Of a DNA stretch of 25,137 nt, positions 9,680-19,166 are shown one piece after another. Source of the stretch: Chara braunii (lineage: Eukaryota; Streptophyta; Charophyceae; Charales; Characeae); contig BFEA01000638.1 of the NCBI GenBank assembly GCA_003427395.1, positions 318,437 to 343,573 on the forward strand, written 5' to 3'. Made by a program: the position numbers and the translations under genes. Each line of letters opens with the position of its first letter. The stretch's first letter is position 1. The notes beneath the pieces were generated by a model. The model was not told the origin of the DNA, made no database searches, and saw nothing but the letters and a program-made list of their open reading frames with translations.

Positions 9680-9958
9680 GAGTCCTGGTGGTAGGTCCCA
9701 GTTACGACGGGGTTGTACAAGTAAAGGAAGGTAAGCGACCCCGGAAATAGTACTGGAACCACTCGAAGCGCGGGGGCGCAACCAAGGGGTAGGAGATTGT
9801 AGCAGGTAAATTTGAGTTTATGCATCGAAAAGGAAGTCCTTAGCTTGGTTCAAGTGTACTTGGGCCCAAAATGATAACTTGGTTGACGTTTCAGAGAATG
9901 ATCGTTTGGTCCTCTTTCTCTGGTTGTTCAAAGAGTCTGGTAGATGCAGTTTCGAATG

Positions 9959-10008
9959 AGGCTTTATTAGGCTTTATTAGGCTTGATTAGGCTTGATTAG
10001 GCTTGATT
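9959..10008 (+). repeat. Five tandem 10-bp units
   Basis: Two units of aggctttatt are followed by three of aggcttgatt. The array sits at the edge where composition changes from mixed to AT-rich and C-poor, near the presumed 3' side of the Helitron block. Confidence 0.95.
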
Positions 10009-10259
10009 TCCAGTGGCGTTTTGTGGTTTTGTAATACACGAGGAAAGAAAGAGTGAGCGCTATGTCATATTGATGTTGAAAATTTGTTTTTTTGCGGTTT
10101 GTGACCATGTGAGACACCAATTTTGCAATTTGTGTTTTTTCTGATTTGCAACTCTTGTGTGACTGGGCGGGGTATGATTTTAGCAAATATGGCAAAAAAA
10201 CTTAAGCAATCCTTATGCTTTATAAACAATGCATTGTTAAGTTTGAAGAAAGAAGAGTA

Positions 10260-10755
10260 TGAATTATAATGTTTTAGTCATTTGAGATGGCATGTTTGTG
10301 GAAGAATTAAAAAGACAATAGAGTAACATTAATGTCAAAATCTTATGTCTAACAAACAAGTTTTTCTTTACTTTGAAGAAGTAGTAGAACAGATTAATCT
10401 TTTTTTTTTTGCAAAAAAAGGGACGCGGGTTTGGGGCCTGCATTTTATTGTACTTTGTTTTTTGGTATTGTACAAGAATTAAAAAAATGGCAAAGAAGAG
10501 AAGAAGGAAAAATTGAATAGACAATAGAGTAACTAGTAGATAGTGATTAATGTCAAAGTTTGCAAATTAGCTTGTCATTTGTGTGGTATGGGACTGCATT
10601 AATAGATTTTCTAAGGAGCCAAAATTAGTACATTTATGAACTATTATAGTGTAAAAGTCTACAATAATTTATTAATTTTTGGATTAGAGTAGTTAGTGCT
10701 ATGTATCATTATGTTATGTGAATAACTGTTTTGATGGTTGAACTCATATTTTCAA
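10260..10755. repeat. Diverged copy of the 11.63-12.05 kb segment
   Basis: Shared anchors in the same order and orientation: ttatgtctaacaaacaa at 10343-10359 and 11802-11818; aaattagcttgtcat-tg-gtggtatg near 10564 and 11897. Also aaattga-tagacaat-gagtaac (10510) against aaattgaaaagacaatggaataac (11732). Within this copy the gacaatagagtaac block occurs twice (about 10308 and 10518). No coding content is recognised. Confidence 0.75.
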
Positions 10756-10915
10756 ATTTACAATAAAATTTTATCGTCAGAATTTGAAGGCGTGTTTCAT
10801 TGAAGTGACAATGCATAGATGTGAGGGGGTTGCGGTGTCATATGTTGGAAATCAGTATCGAATGTTAGTCCAGAAAGTTGTGATGATTAGAAGTGTAATG
10901 AAATGTGATTGTTGT
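10756..10915 (-). pseudogene. Trace of gene Y, third copy
   Basis: The minus strand aligns with the 3' coding part of the copy at 12041-12545. Both contain tcacatttcattacacttct, atcatcacaa, ggactaacattcgat and caacatatga. Frameshifts and a stop break the frame. Only the C-terminal 45 or so codons remain. It belongs to the same duplication that copied the downstream flank (10260-10755). Confidence 0.7.
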
Positions 10916-11630
10916 TTATTTTTTTCAAAAGATAACATATCAATTTAATGTTTGAGAAGAACGAGGTCGGGGACCTGACAATTCAACCTTGATTTATTCC
11001 GGCAGCGTCAACTGGTTGAGCTTAGGTATACCAAACGATGAAATTTCTCATTGGGACAATGATCTATCATACACAAGAGCACGTCTTTGCATATTATACT
11101 TTAGACTGAAGGTGAGCGAGTTTTGTCTTACAACTTTGTACTGCTTAAAGGGGAGAGGAGGGAAGTAGGGAGAATGCAGGTGAGGACTCAAAGCAACAAA
11201 ATTGAATCAATAATGGGGGAAAAGAATAACATAAGGAGAAAGGACACTAAGTTGGAGTAATTCATATGAGTAGACCACTATTTTATTCACAAGAAAAGTC
11301 TGCTTATAGTCGGGCCCTATACTATGGTATAATTCATAGGATCTATATGACTCCCCAAGTCCCAAAACGACTTAGCTTCTAAGAGTCTGTCTTGTCTTTG
11401 CCTTTATAGCAGCGGAGATACACATGAACTAATTTGAAAAAAATAGTCTAATTAGTATCAAGTAGTGTATCCTTTCATGTTACAGAGCAAAGGTGTGATG
11501 ACCAGTGTGGTTTTTGTTGTAACTGCCGCTAGTTTGTTTGTTTTTGCCTAGGTGAATAAAAACCAATTTTTTTTTTGTGTGTGGTTTTCTTATCTGCTTT
11601 TCGAAGCCAGTTTGCTATGATTATGAATTG
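10916..11630. other. No gene recognised; carries a 32-bp LINE-like motif
   Basis: Positions 10957-10988 match 1013-1044, in the 3' segment of the LINE, at 27 of 32 bases. T-rich sequence at 10918-10926 could be the remnant of its A-tail. A T run occurs at 11568-11576. The rest shows nothing recognisable. Confidence 0.4.
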
Positions 11631-12040
11631 AAAGAAACGAGGATGTGGGTTTGGTATTTGTTATGAGTTATTATAATGGGATATTGAAGAAAATAGAGGA
11701 TGAAAGAAAATGTAAGGAAAAAAAGAAAGGAAAATTGAAAAGACAATGGAATAACCAGCAGATAAAGATGTGAAAATAGTTGAAGCATGAATTTCAAGTC
11801 CTTATGTCTAACAAACAATTTTTTTTTCTTACAATGAAAAAAAAAACAGAGCATATTGCAATTTTTTTATCATTTGAGATTGATGCTGAAGTCTCAAAAT
11901 TAGCTTGTCATCTGCGTGGTATGAGATTGCATGTATATGTTGTTTGATAGTTATTGAATATATACAATTTTTTTTTTTGTCTTTATCTAGGTGAATTGTC
12001 ATTGAAGAGTCAGAATTAGTATGTTAATATTAGTCGATTT
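11631..12040. repeat. Segment duplicated at 10.26-10.75 kb
   Basis: Downstream flank of gene Y copy 2. It holds several anchors of the nested duplication (11732, 11802-11818, 11897) and is otherwise A/T-rich, non-coding sequence. Confidence 0.7.
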
Positions 12041-12545
12041 TTATTTAATTTTATTATTATAATTGAGAGGTATGTTTGGGCGAAGTGGTAATGTATAGAT
12101 GGAAAGGGGTTGTGGTATCATATGTTGAAAATTAGCATCGAATGTTAGTCCTGAAGGTTCTAGTGTTTTGTGATGATCAGAAGTGTAATGAAATGTGATA
12201 GTTATTCCTATCAGTGAAATGTCAAAGTTTTCGTTACAGTCGTAGATTGCGGTTGTTCGTAACAATGAAATTAAATCTTTGTATGTATCCATATATTTCG
12301 TGTTGAGTGCTGCATGAATGTCATCGACTGCTTCTGGTTGATCTATATCCGCCAAATATATCGTCATCATGTTTTGTCGTTCTCGTCGCCATTTGTGATG
12401 ATATATCAGTAGTCCAGTTTCTGCGATTGACGTTGATTGATACATAGGAAGGACACGAAGATATTGTTCGAGGTCGATAGTTTTCATGTGATGTATGTAT
12501 AGCAGACTCCATGCAATTGCTCGGGCTTGATAGTCTTTTCAGAAT
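12041..12545 (-). pseudogene. Gene Y, second copy, N-terminally open
   Basis: An open frame of about 168 codons with no start at its 5' edge (…RAIAWSLLYIHHMKTIDLEQY…). The first Met that gives a clean ORF is at 12487 (148 aa). It is homologous to 13288-13965. Shared positions include KWR, the LAD-x-x-Q-x-x-x-VDD-x-H block, TY-x-D-x-x-SLLR, YD, IG, TS, F-x-AN and M-x-P-x-P. I do not recognise the family. The protein has no signal peptide or membrane span. It carries few internal lesions compared with the helicase, so it may have decayed later or its true 5' exon may be lost. Confidence 0.55.
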
Positions 12546-13287
12546 TATTTTTTATCTGTCAAAAAGTATGACAAAAAAAAAAACGAGTTATTTTATAGTT
12601 ATAGTATGGGAATAGGAATGTAATGTTTTATATAGCTATATGGTATGGAGATAGAACTATAATGTTTTGTATGTTGTAAGATACGTATTATATTGTTTTA
12701 TTTTAATTTAGAGTATATATGAAAGTGAAAGATGCATTGAAAACTATAAGGATTGTAGAAATAAATCTATGATGAGTAGTATTACTTAGTAAAATTCTTG
12801 TTCCGGGATGAGGAACATCAAGAACCGAAATGATGTCGTTGATGATTGCAATACGAATATTTTGAAGATTTGTTGGTAATGGTGTGGTATCTGCCACGAA
12901 GATATATAAAAAGATAAAGTTGTGCAGTGGTAAACAAAGTAAGATATAATAATGCCTTCTTCATTGATTTGTGTTGCATGATGGAGATTGTGTTGTTCTA
13001 AGTATGTACGAAGAGCGTTGTAAGATCGGTGAAGGATTGAAATAATGTGTAAGTGATGAATAGGAATAAGCACATGCAAAGACAATAAACCACATGAAGA
13101 AACGGAAAACAAATGTCTGCGTTTATTATGACAAAAAATATTTCAAATAAGCTCAATGTATTAATTTGTTTGATTTGGATTATTTTTTTCATTTTGGAAT
13201 TTATTATGGAGAAAAATGATGATATAAGATAAGCGGGGGTAAAAAGTATAACGTTTTATTCGATTTTTGTATTTATTACCTTGTAGT
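12546..13287. other. AT-rich spacer with minor tandem repeat
   Basis: Two 40-bp imperfect units lie at 12594-12633 and 12634-12673 (tatgg-ataga/gaata, aatgttttatat/gtat). Hydrophobic minus-strand frames at 12703-13192 look like low-complexity T-rich translation, though a decayed gene cannot be excluded. No domain is seen. Confidence 0.35.
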
Positions 13288-13965
13288 TTATGCTGCTCTA
13301 TCTTGATCTTGTTGAGTGTTTGAAGCCGTCGCTTTCGAATTGTTTGCAGAAGAAATGTGATCATTTGATGTCGATTGTACATTACGTTGTGCAATTTTGT
13401 TTGACGGAGCAGGTTCCATTGGTCTTGTATTGGCATTGAAACATGGATACCGGATATCGTTCCATTGGTGAATTATGTGGCTTGTTGTCTGGTTCAATGT
13501 CAGTAGAGCTCCGATTGGTGGCATAGCAAGGTCTTCATCGTAGTCATATGTAGTCCCCTTTCGTAGTAGCGATAGTATATCGTTGTATGTAGTTCCGTGG
13601 ACGTTGGTGAGTGTCGAATGCATATCATCAACTTGTGCTTCTTGGTATGTGTCAGCAAGAATCATGTCGATCACATGTACTTCTCCTGCTCAACGCCATT
13701 TGAATTGAACAAGATATTCTCGTTCACTTACTAATAATGATCCGACAAATTTTGGTTTTTTAATGAATGGTTGTAATTCAAACATTTTGTTGTGCATGAT
13801 ATGTGTCCTGGTGCACTTCTTTTCACATAGGTCTTTCAATACTTGCAATATCTCTTTCATGTTAGGTTGTTTGCGCTTTGGACGCGAAGTATTTGGATCA
13901 ACAGTGTTTGCTGCCGTATGTGATATGCCAGAAGCCATTATCTGGGTACAGGTCGAAAAATACAA
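13288..13965 (-). pseudogene. Gene Y, first copy, with one in-frame stop
   Basis: A single reading frame of 225 codons runs from Met 13965 (or MASGISHT, 13938) to 13288 and is interrupted only by TGA at 13690-13692. In the paralogue at 12041 the matching residue is Arg (KWRRE), so the stop is most simply CGA changed to TGA. The N-terminal part is basic (SRPKRKQPNMKEIL). The central domain is shared with the second copy. The C-terminal 50 residues are a polar Asn/Ser/Gln-rich tail. The function is unknown. Same-strand position downstream of the Rep/helicase suggests an accessory gene of the Helitron. Confidence 0.6.
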
Positions 13966-14212
13966 GTTATTATTTATGTATAAAAAGTCATGCAGAGAAT
14001 AATGAAAAAGATATGTTTTAGAAAGGAAAGGAAAAAAGTAATGAAAAGGAAGAGAAATGAAAAGGCGGGGAAAAAGAGAAAAGATAAGGAAAGGTATTTG
14101 GAAAGCAAAAAGGAGACACAGATTAAGACGTGTGAAAGATTTGTTTACTTCATTATATTGTAATAATATGTTTAAGGAAGAATTATTGAGTAGTTTTATT
14201 TATATATGAATT
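13966..14212 (+). other. Spacer with long purine tract
   Basis: 14008-14117 is almost pure A/G on the plus strand (14041-14100 has 20 G and one C by hand count), separating genes X and Y. Such tracts can form triplex DNA or act as length-variable spacers. No coding sequence is seen. Confidence 0.6.
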
Positions 14213-15268
14213 TTATTCAATTCCAAGCGATTGGAGAGCTTTTAATGCTAAATCATTACTATCATGGTCAACTCAGAAAACGTCGGTATTCAGTGAAAGG
14301 CATGAGTTGTCGAATTGAATGGGAAGGGAAATATGAAAATAAAGTTGGGCGTCGTACAATATGGTTGAGTATGTAATAGAACCATGAACCAGAGCTACAG
14401 AGAAACCATTGTGCAAGAAAAGATGGATTCTCTGACGTGTTTTGACGAAATGCAAATAATAGGTGTTTAGAAGATTAACAAATTGTGTTAATATGTAAGA
14501 GTCGTAACTGTGGTTGATAATGTAAAGTTGAAGTGAGGTTGCTCTATAACGAGCTAGTTCTCTTGGTACTGGGATGATGAATGTACAAAGTGTAAGCGTG
14601 AAGGCATAAAAATATATTCTGAAATTTGTTTGATTTGCTCTTATGTAGTGTGACAAATTTTTATCAAATTCTTGTGTTGCATTAAACGATAAAGAATGTA
14701 AAGGGATGTTATGAAATGTCATTAATGAAAAGAGAATGAATGAAAAGAATGAGTGTGAGATTATCCGTATAGCAATGGCGACATCAATGATTAAAAATGT
14801 TATTTGGTCAGACCGAAATGTCATTAGTGCAGTGTGTCGTAAAAAATGGAAGAGTTGTGTTGTATTCGGTGGAGATTGTTAAGAAGAGTGATATGCATAT
14901 TGTGTTCTTGTAACTTCAGCGGGGTTGTAGTGAGAGACAAAAATAGATAATGGTGTTAGAGTTGCACAGAAAGGATCTATAACGAAGAAGTCGTCAAGTG
15001 TTGGTGCGATTATAGGGTTTGAAATATTACAATAATGTGCACGATTATATGCAACACAAAATTCTTCTAATATTTGTTCTAATGGAATAAATGTATTTGG
15101 TGGATGACCAACAGAGGGTGGGTAGTAGTTGCGAAGGACGGGGTCAAAAATAAGTGTATCTGTTGAACGAGAGAATCGAACGTGTGTATGTCCGGCACTT
15201 GATGAAGCGTCCATTTCACTGACAAAGTTCTTGAACAAAATTTGTTTCCGTTTGTTTGGAAAACACAA
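14213..15268 (-). pseudogene. Gene X, unrecognised, 351 codons with two in-frame stops
   Basis: One frame runs from Met 15268 to a TAA at 14213-14215. It is broken only by TAA at 14879-14881 and TGA at 14273-14275, with no frameshift over 1056 bp. The N-terminal third is polar with a Pro/Tyr-rich patch (VLRNYYPPSVGHPPN) and acidic positions. The middle is hydrophobic (FFSFILFSL, IYFYAFTLTLCTFIIPVP), and the end is ALKALQSLGIE. The aromatic-rich middle might contain membrane-associated helices, or simply a buried core in an AT-biased gene. I do not recognise the family. An internal start at MDASSS (about 15214) is also possible. Its place between the protease and gene Y suggests an element-encoded accessory protein. 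Confidence 0.55.
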
Positions 15269-15620
15269 GAAACAAACATTGAAATGTGTGAATTAGAAAA
15301 GTGAGATTTTTTATTCTTGATCAGGTGCATTATTTGAAGTGTTATATGTTTTATTTTCTATGAGGTGGTATAAGAGATGCTTCTTAGAAATAGAATGTAT
15401 TTTCGTAAGTCGACTTTAATTGTTTCTATTTTTTTATAAGTTTAGAGTAATTTAAATGAAGAAAGTCAGAGCAAAAAAAAAAAATAGAAATCATTTGGAT
15501 AGGTGTAAGAAGAAAAGGTTATTTAAGATAGGAAAAAATATTTATAGAAAAAAAACTAAGTTTATTGAACCTTATTTGTTTTTGTTCTTTTTTAAGTGAA
15601 GACAAAGTTATATAAGATAT
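15269..15620. other. AT-rich intergenic stretch
   Basis: Holds A runs at 15473-15484 and 15548-15555 and no recognisable coding sequence. It separates gene X from the Ulp1-type protease and may contain the promoter of gene X, but no motif can be pointed to. Confidence 0.4.
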
Positions 15621-16413
15621 TTATTGACAGTTACATGGAGGAGAAATAAGAAATATAATATGTGGTTGTGCAATTATGGATTTAAGCACTTTTGTGGTGA
15701 ATTCATCGTGTATAAATGAACGATAAAAGGGCATCTCTAATTTGCTAAAATCTGTTGTATGAGAAAAAGGTGGTGTTAAAAGTAAATGTCGTGTCATTGT
15801 TGATATAAAAATTCCACAGTCATTGGAATTGGTTTGTCGTGGACCGCGAATATTAATACGAGGTATATTTATCATAGTTGAAAAAATATTTGTACGATGT
15901 TGAAAATAATAATGCATATTTTGAAAAAAAGAATTGCCTGAGGAGTTAAGGCTACTGTAGAAAAAAAAAGTATATGATTTTTTATGTTGAAAAAATATTT
16001 GTACGATGTTAAAAACTATATGTTTCTAGTGTGCATAATCGATAACGCGAGTTAATTTGGCGATTTGTAAAAGTATAATTACGATGTGCAATACCTGCAG
16101 AATATGAAAAACTGTTAGTTGTAAATACAGAAGGAAATGTTTCCATTAGTAAGTTCATGTAATCGTCAATAGGTACGTCTGAAAGCCAAGATGTGTGATG
16201 TATTGTGTGATATTTGCATTGTGAAGATAGTTGTGCATTATTTGAAGGTGAATCCCATATTAAAATTGGGAGATGAGAATGAATCGAAGGAAGTGGATTG
16301 ATATTTGAATGAGAAGAATCTTGTAGTGGTGTTGATGAAGGTAAATGTTTTTCGATCTGAAGATGGTAATTGAAAATACAGAAGGAAATATTTTCATTAG
16401 TAAGTCCATGCAA
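15621..16413 (-). pseudogene. Ulp1/C48-type cysteine protease, internally deleted
   Basis: Ulp1-family proteases cleave SUMO-like conjugates, and many eukaryotic DNA transposons carry relatives. The N-terminal part (16413 onward) has WLSDVPIDDYMNLL, the usual WL-x-D-x-x-I opening. The C-terminal part (15960-15621) has a strand-turn resembling the yDSL-n-s motif, but it reads FYSSLNSSG, so the catalytic Asp appears lost. After it comes the active-site block RQTNSNDCGIFI with Gln and Cys present. The segment that should hold the catalytic His (HW) is missing near 15960-16010. In its place is a 25-bp copy (15986-16010) of 15877-15901. Frame and function are lost. The frame follows the helicase with no intervening intergenic region. 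Confidence 0.75.
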
Positions 16414-16619
16414 TCGTCAATAGGAACATCTGAAAGTCAAAATGTGTGATGTATTGTGTGATATTTGCATTGTGAAGATAGTTGTGCATTATTTGAAGGT
16501 GGATCCGATATTAAAATTGGGAGATAAGAATGAATCGAAGACGGTGGATTGATATTTGAATGAGAAAAATCTTGTAGTGGTGTTGATGAAGGTAAATGTT
16601 TTTCGGGCTGAAGATGGTT
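16121..16619. repeat. Tandem duplication of about 250 bp in protease N-terminus
   Basis: 16121-16368 and 16372-16619 are near-identical, offset by 251 bp. Anchors are aaatacagaaggaaat, gtgtgatgtattgtgtgat and cttgtagtggtgttgatgaa. The offset is not a multiple of three, so the duplication shifts the frame of the Ulp1-like sequence. Some 15-20 differences between copies show that it is not recent. Confidence 0.92.
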
Positions 16620-16789
16620 TGATGAACTATGTTTTTTTTTGTGATTTATGAGGTGTATGAGAATAAATATTAGAAGGTTTGTTTTTCGGAGGGGTTGATA
16701 AATTATTTAATGTTAAATTATTTTAAGAAAGAAGTTTTTCCGTTAAGACTTTGAGTCGTGCGTGTTGTTTGACAATAACAGTAGGAGGT

Positions 16790-17490
16790 TTGAAATATGA
16801 ACAGATGTATTTAGTAAGTGGTTTTATAGTAAATAAAGCAGATATGTTTATAACACGAGAAACGATAATATAACCTTGTTGTGGAACGTTATGTTTAGGT
16901 TTTTTTTCTTTAGAATATGCTTTTCATTCAGCAACGAATAAGCAAGATGATGTTTCACCTTAAATTTTATAAATTGTAGAAGATATTGTAGAAATAAAAG
17001 AAAATTGCAAAGGTCGAAGACTGCAAGTTCTTTGTGGCATATTTCGTGAAGTAGGAAGTTCGATTGTAAAAGATCTATGAGATCGTTGTCTGAAAATGGG
17101 ATATATGTTTTTTGGTAGATTGTTAGAAATGAAAAGTGAAAGTTGCTAAAATGAAGATCGATTTGGAATTTCAACGCAAGCCAAATCAGGTGCACAAGTT
17201 GGAATTAACACATGTATATTTGCATTTTTTTCATGGAAGGTAGCAAATATTGTGTCATGTAAAAATTGTAATGAATGAAGAATTCTGGATGTTCCATTTG
17301 CAATTCCCTGGAGAGGATCGATATTTTGCGTGAAAATGATTGGCATACCTGGTAAAAGGTCGAGAAAGGGTGAAAATTTACCTAATTTGTTATCTCGCAA
17401 TGACATTATATGTTCAATGTCATGATTATTTCTTTTTTGTAATGCATTTTTAAAATCGGCGATAATATGAACAGGATAATGATCATTTGT
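16790..17490 (-). pseudogene. Pif1-type helicase, C-terminal half
   Basis: One continuous frame of about 700 bp carries LLPGMPIIFTQNIDPLQGIANGT and the FRQRSH…RPLQFSF block. Then comes the helicase motif STIYKI-stop-GET, where the stop replaces the near-invariant Gln of K-x-QG-x-T, and QQGYIIVSRVINISALF (motif VI, equivalent to VALSRV). Stops at 17146-17148 (TAG), 16960-16962 (TAA) and 16924-16926 (TGA) are the only lesions. No frameshift was found. Confidence 0.88.
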
Positions 17491-18380
17491 AATTGTTCAC
17501 ATAATGTGCGTGTATAAATATGTATAAGGTTGATACGAGTATCGTTGTCAGGTGCAACAAATATAGGATGACAATTTTCTTGAAGGTTTATCGATTGTAT
17601 TAGCGAATTTTGTTCTGTTTTGTTAATTAATCTACTGTTAATTATGTTGATAAATTCGTCAGTCCAAATTTCAAATCTAACATTTTTGCAATGTATTCCC
17701 TATTCAGGATCTGTTTTAAATCGTATTGTATTGGTTAGTATTATGATGGTAGAAAATAATATTCATAATTTGAATGCTTCATGATCAGAAGATGCATGTG
17801 CAAGGTTTAGACATGGTTTATGAAAAATTAGTATGCCTTTTAAAGGTGGTATTTGAAAGATATCATCAGATGCAGGTATATGAATTCCTCCGAAAGGAAT
17901 ATCAAGTTTTCGTGCGTCACGCAATGCAGTATCTAAACGAACGAAATCGTTTTTGCTCATCATACTAAATTCGTCAATAATATGTATAGCTAATTAAGTT
18001 GTGGATCTAGGTATGCCTTTTAATTGTGCTTTTACGATCGAAGTAACGATATTTTTTAAGGTAATGCATTCCTATCCATCTATGAAATGTCGCACCTGAG
18101 ATTCCTATTGCTGTTTTCCTTGTCATTGCAGTTTTTGCGATGCTTTTTGGATGTTGCCATTTATCAGCGAACATTTGAATAGCAGAAATGATGTGAGATT
18201 TACCAGTGTCACCTTCACCTGTAAGGAACATGAGAAGTTGTTGATCTTTTATAGTTTCTGTTAGGTTTTATAATGGGGTTGATAATTCTGTATTTTCATC
18301 TGATGTTTGTGATAACCAAATATTTAATAATGCTTGAGCAAGTAAAACGAAAGCAAAGTGTTGAATTTGTTACAAAAATA
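17485..18380 (-). pseudogene. Pif1-type helicase, N-terminal half
   Basis: The Walker A region reads LLMFLTGEGDTGKSHII (GGTGKS in active relatives; Gly to Asp here). RKTAIGISGATFHRWIG follows. After a frameshift near 18030 comes Walker B, HIIDEFSMMSKNDF, and then LDIPFGGIHI…IFQIPPLKG. A further in-frame stretch carries RFEIWTDEFINIINSR and CHPIFVAPDNDTRINLIH. In-frame stops are TAA 18268-18270, TAA 17994-17996, a TGA near 17763 where helicases usually have Trp, and a TAG near 17700. The role in an active element is to unwind DNA during rolling-circle transposition. Confidence 0.87.
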
Positions 18381-18384
18381 CTGC

Positions 18385-18935
18385 AAAATTCATTAATATC
18401 AAGAAGACCAACATATGATGTAAATGTATATGTTGTATCTGTATTTGGTGTTAATGTAATAAAGAGACTCGGTTGACCGAACCGATCGCAGGTTGAGAAT
18501 GTTTCTTGTCGTCGTGTAGGTCGTTCAGCGTTGCTTCCCTAAACATGTGCAGAAGCACATTCGACATGTTGAAGCAATTGTCTTACAACTGTATTGTCAT
18601 TGAATACAGAATGACCACAACGACGTCGTCGAGCATTTTCTAGACCAATTTTTAACATATTAGTTGTAATTTCAGCAATTGATTGATGTAGTTGTGCTTG
18701 TTTTTTACAAGTTATATTTGCAAGTTTATATCCGCGGTCGAGAGAAAAACGATCGAAATTTATTAGTGTATAATATGGATCTTGTGCAAATTGTCAATTA
18801 CTTAATAAACAATAGTGTTGTGCACATAGATGTTGTGAAACTTGATTTCGTCTTTTAGATTCTTCTGAATGTCCTCGACCGTATGGGAATGAATGTGGAA
18901 ACATTTTTGTTTCTAATGGGGGTCAAACATATTTG
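18385..18935 (-). pseudogene. Helitron_like_N domain fragment
   Basis: The fragment opens with FPHSFPYGRGHSEESKRR, the FP-x-LFP-x-G-x-GH signature. It continues through FAQDPYYTLINFDRF to FGQPSLFITLTPNTDTT (the PSLFITLNP block). In-frame TGA at 18794-18796 and TAG at 18539-18541 fall where Arg and Gln would be plausible. The coding match ends at LLDINEF near 18385, well before the HUH motif. This domain belongs to the replication-initiator half of the transposase. Confidence 0.85.
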
Positions 18936-19166
18936 CGAATTTTGATGATGTATGAATTGAAAAAATAGGTTCACGATCATTTGTTTTTTATATTTGTTCA
19001 ACTATTGAATTTTCAATTTCATTGTCTATTGGTGCAATTTCATGTGAAAAAACAATTGATTTTTCGATGTATGTGTTTTCATTGCAAGTTTCTTGAGATG
19101 CATTTAAACCATCTTGTTCATTATCTAATTCATTAACATAAGTGGAATCAAATGAAAAATCTTCAA

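Noticed and set aside
7421-10008. CRISPR-like array
   Set aside because: The repeats are few, abutting or irregularly spaced, eukaryotic in context and without unique equal-length spacers.
12703-13192. Degraded second copy of gene X
   Set aside because: A few short matches (AQLY-F-I) were seen, but alignment could not be extended. AT-rich coding makes such matches likely by chance.
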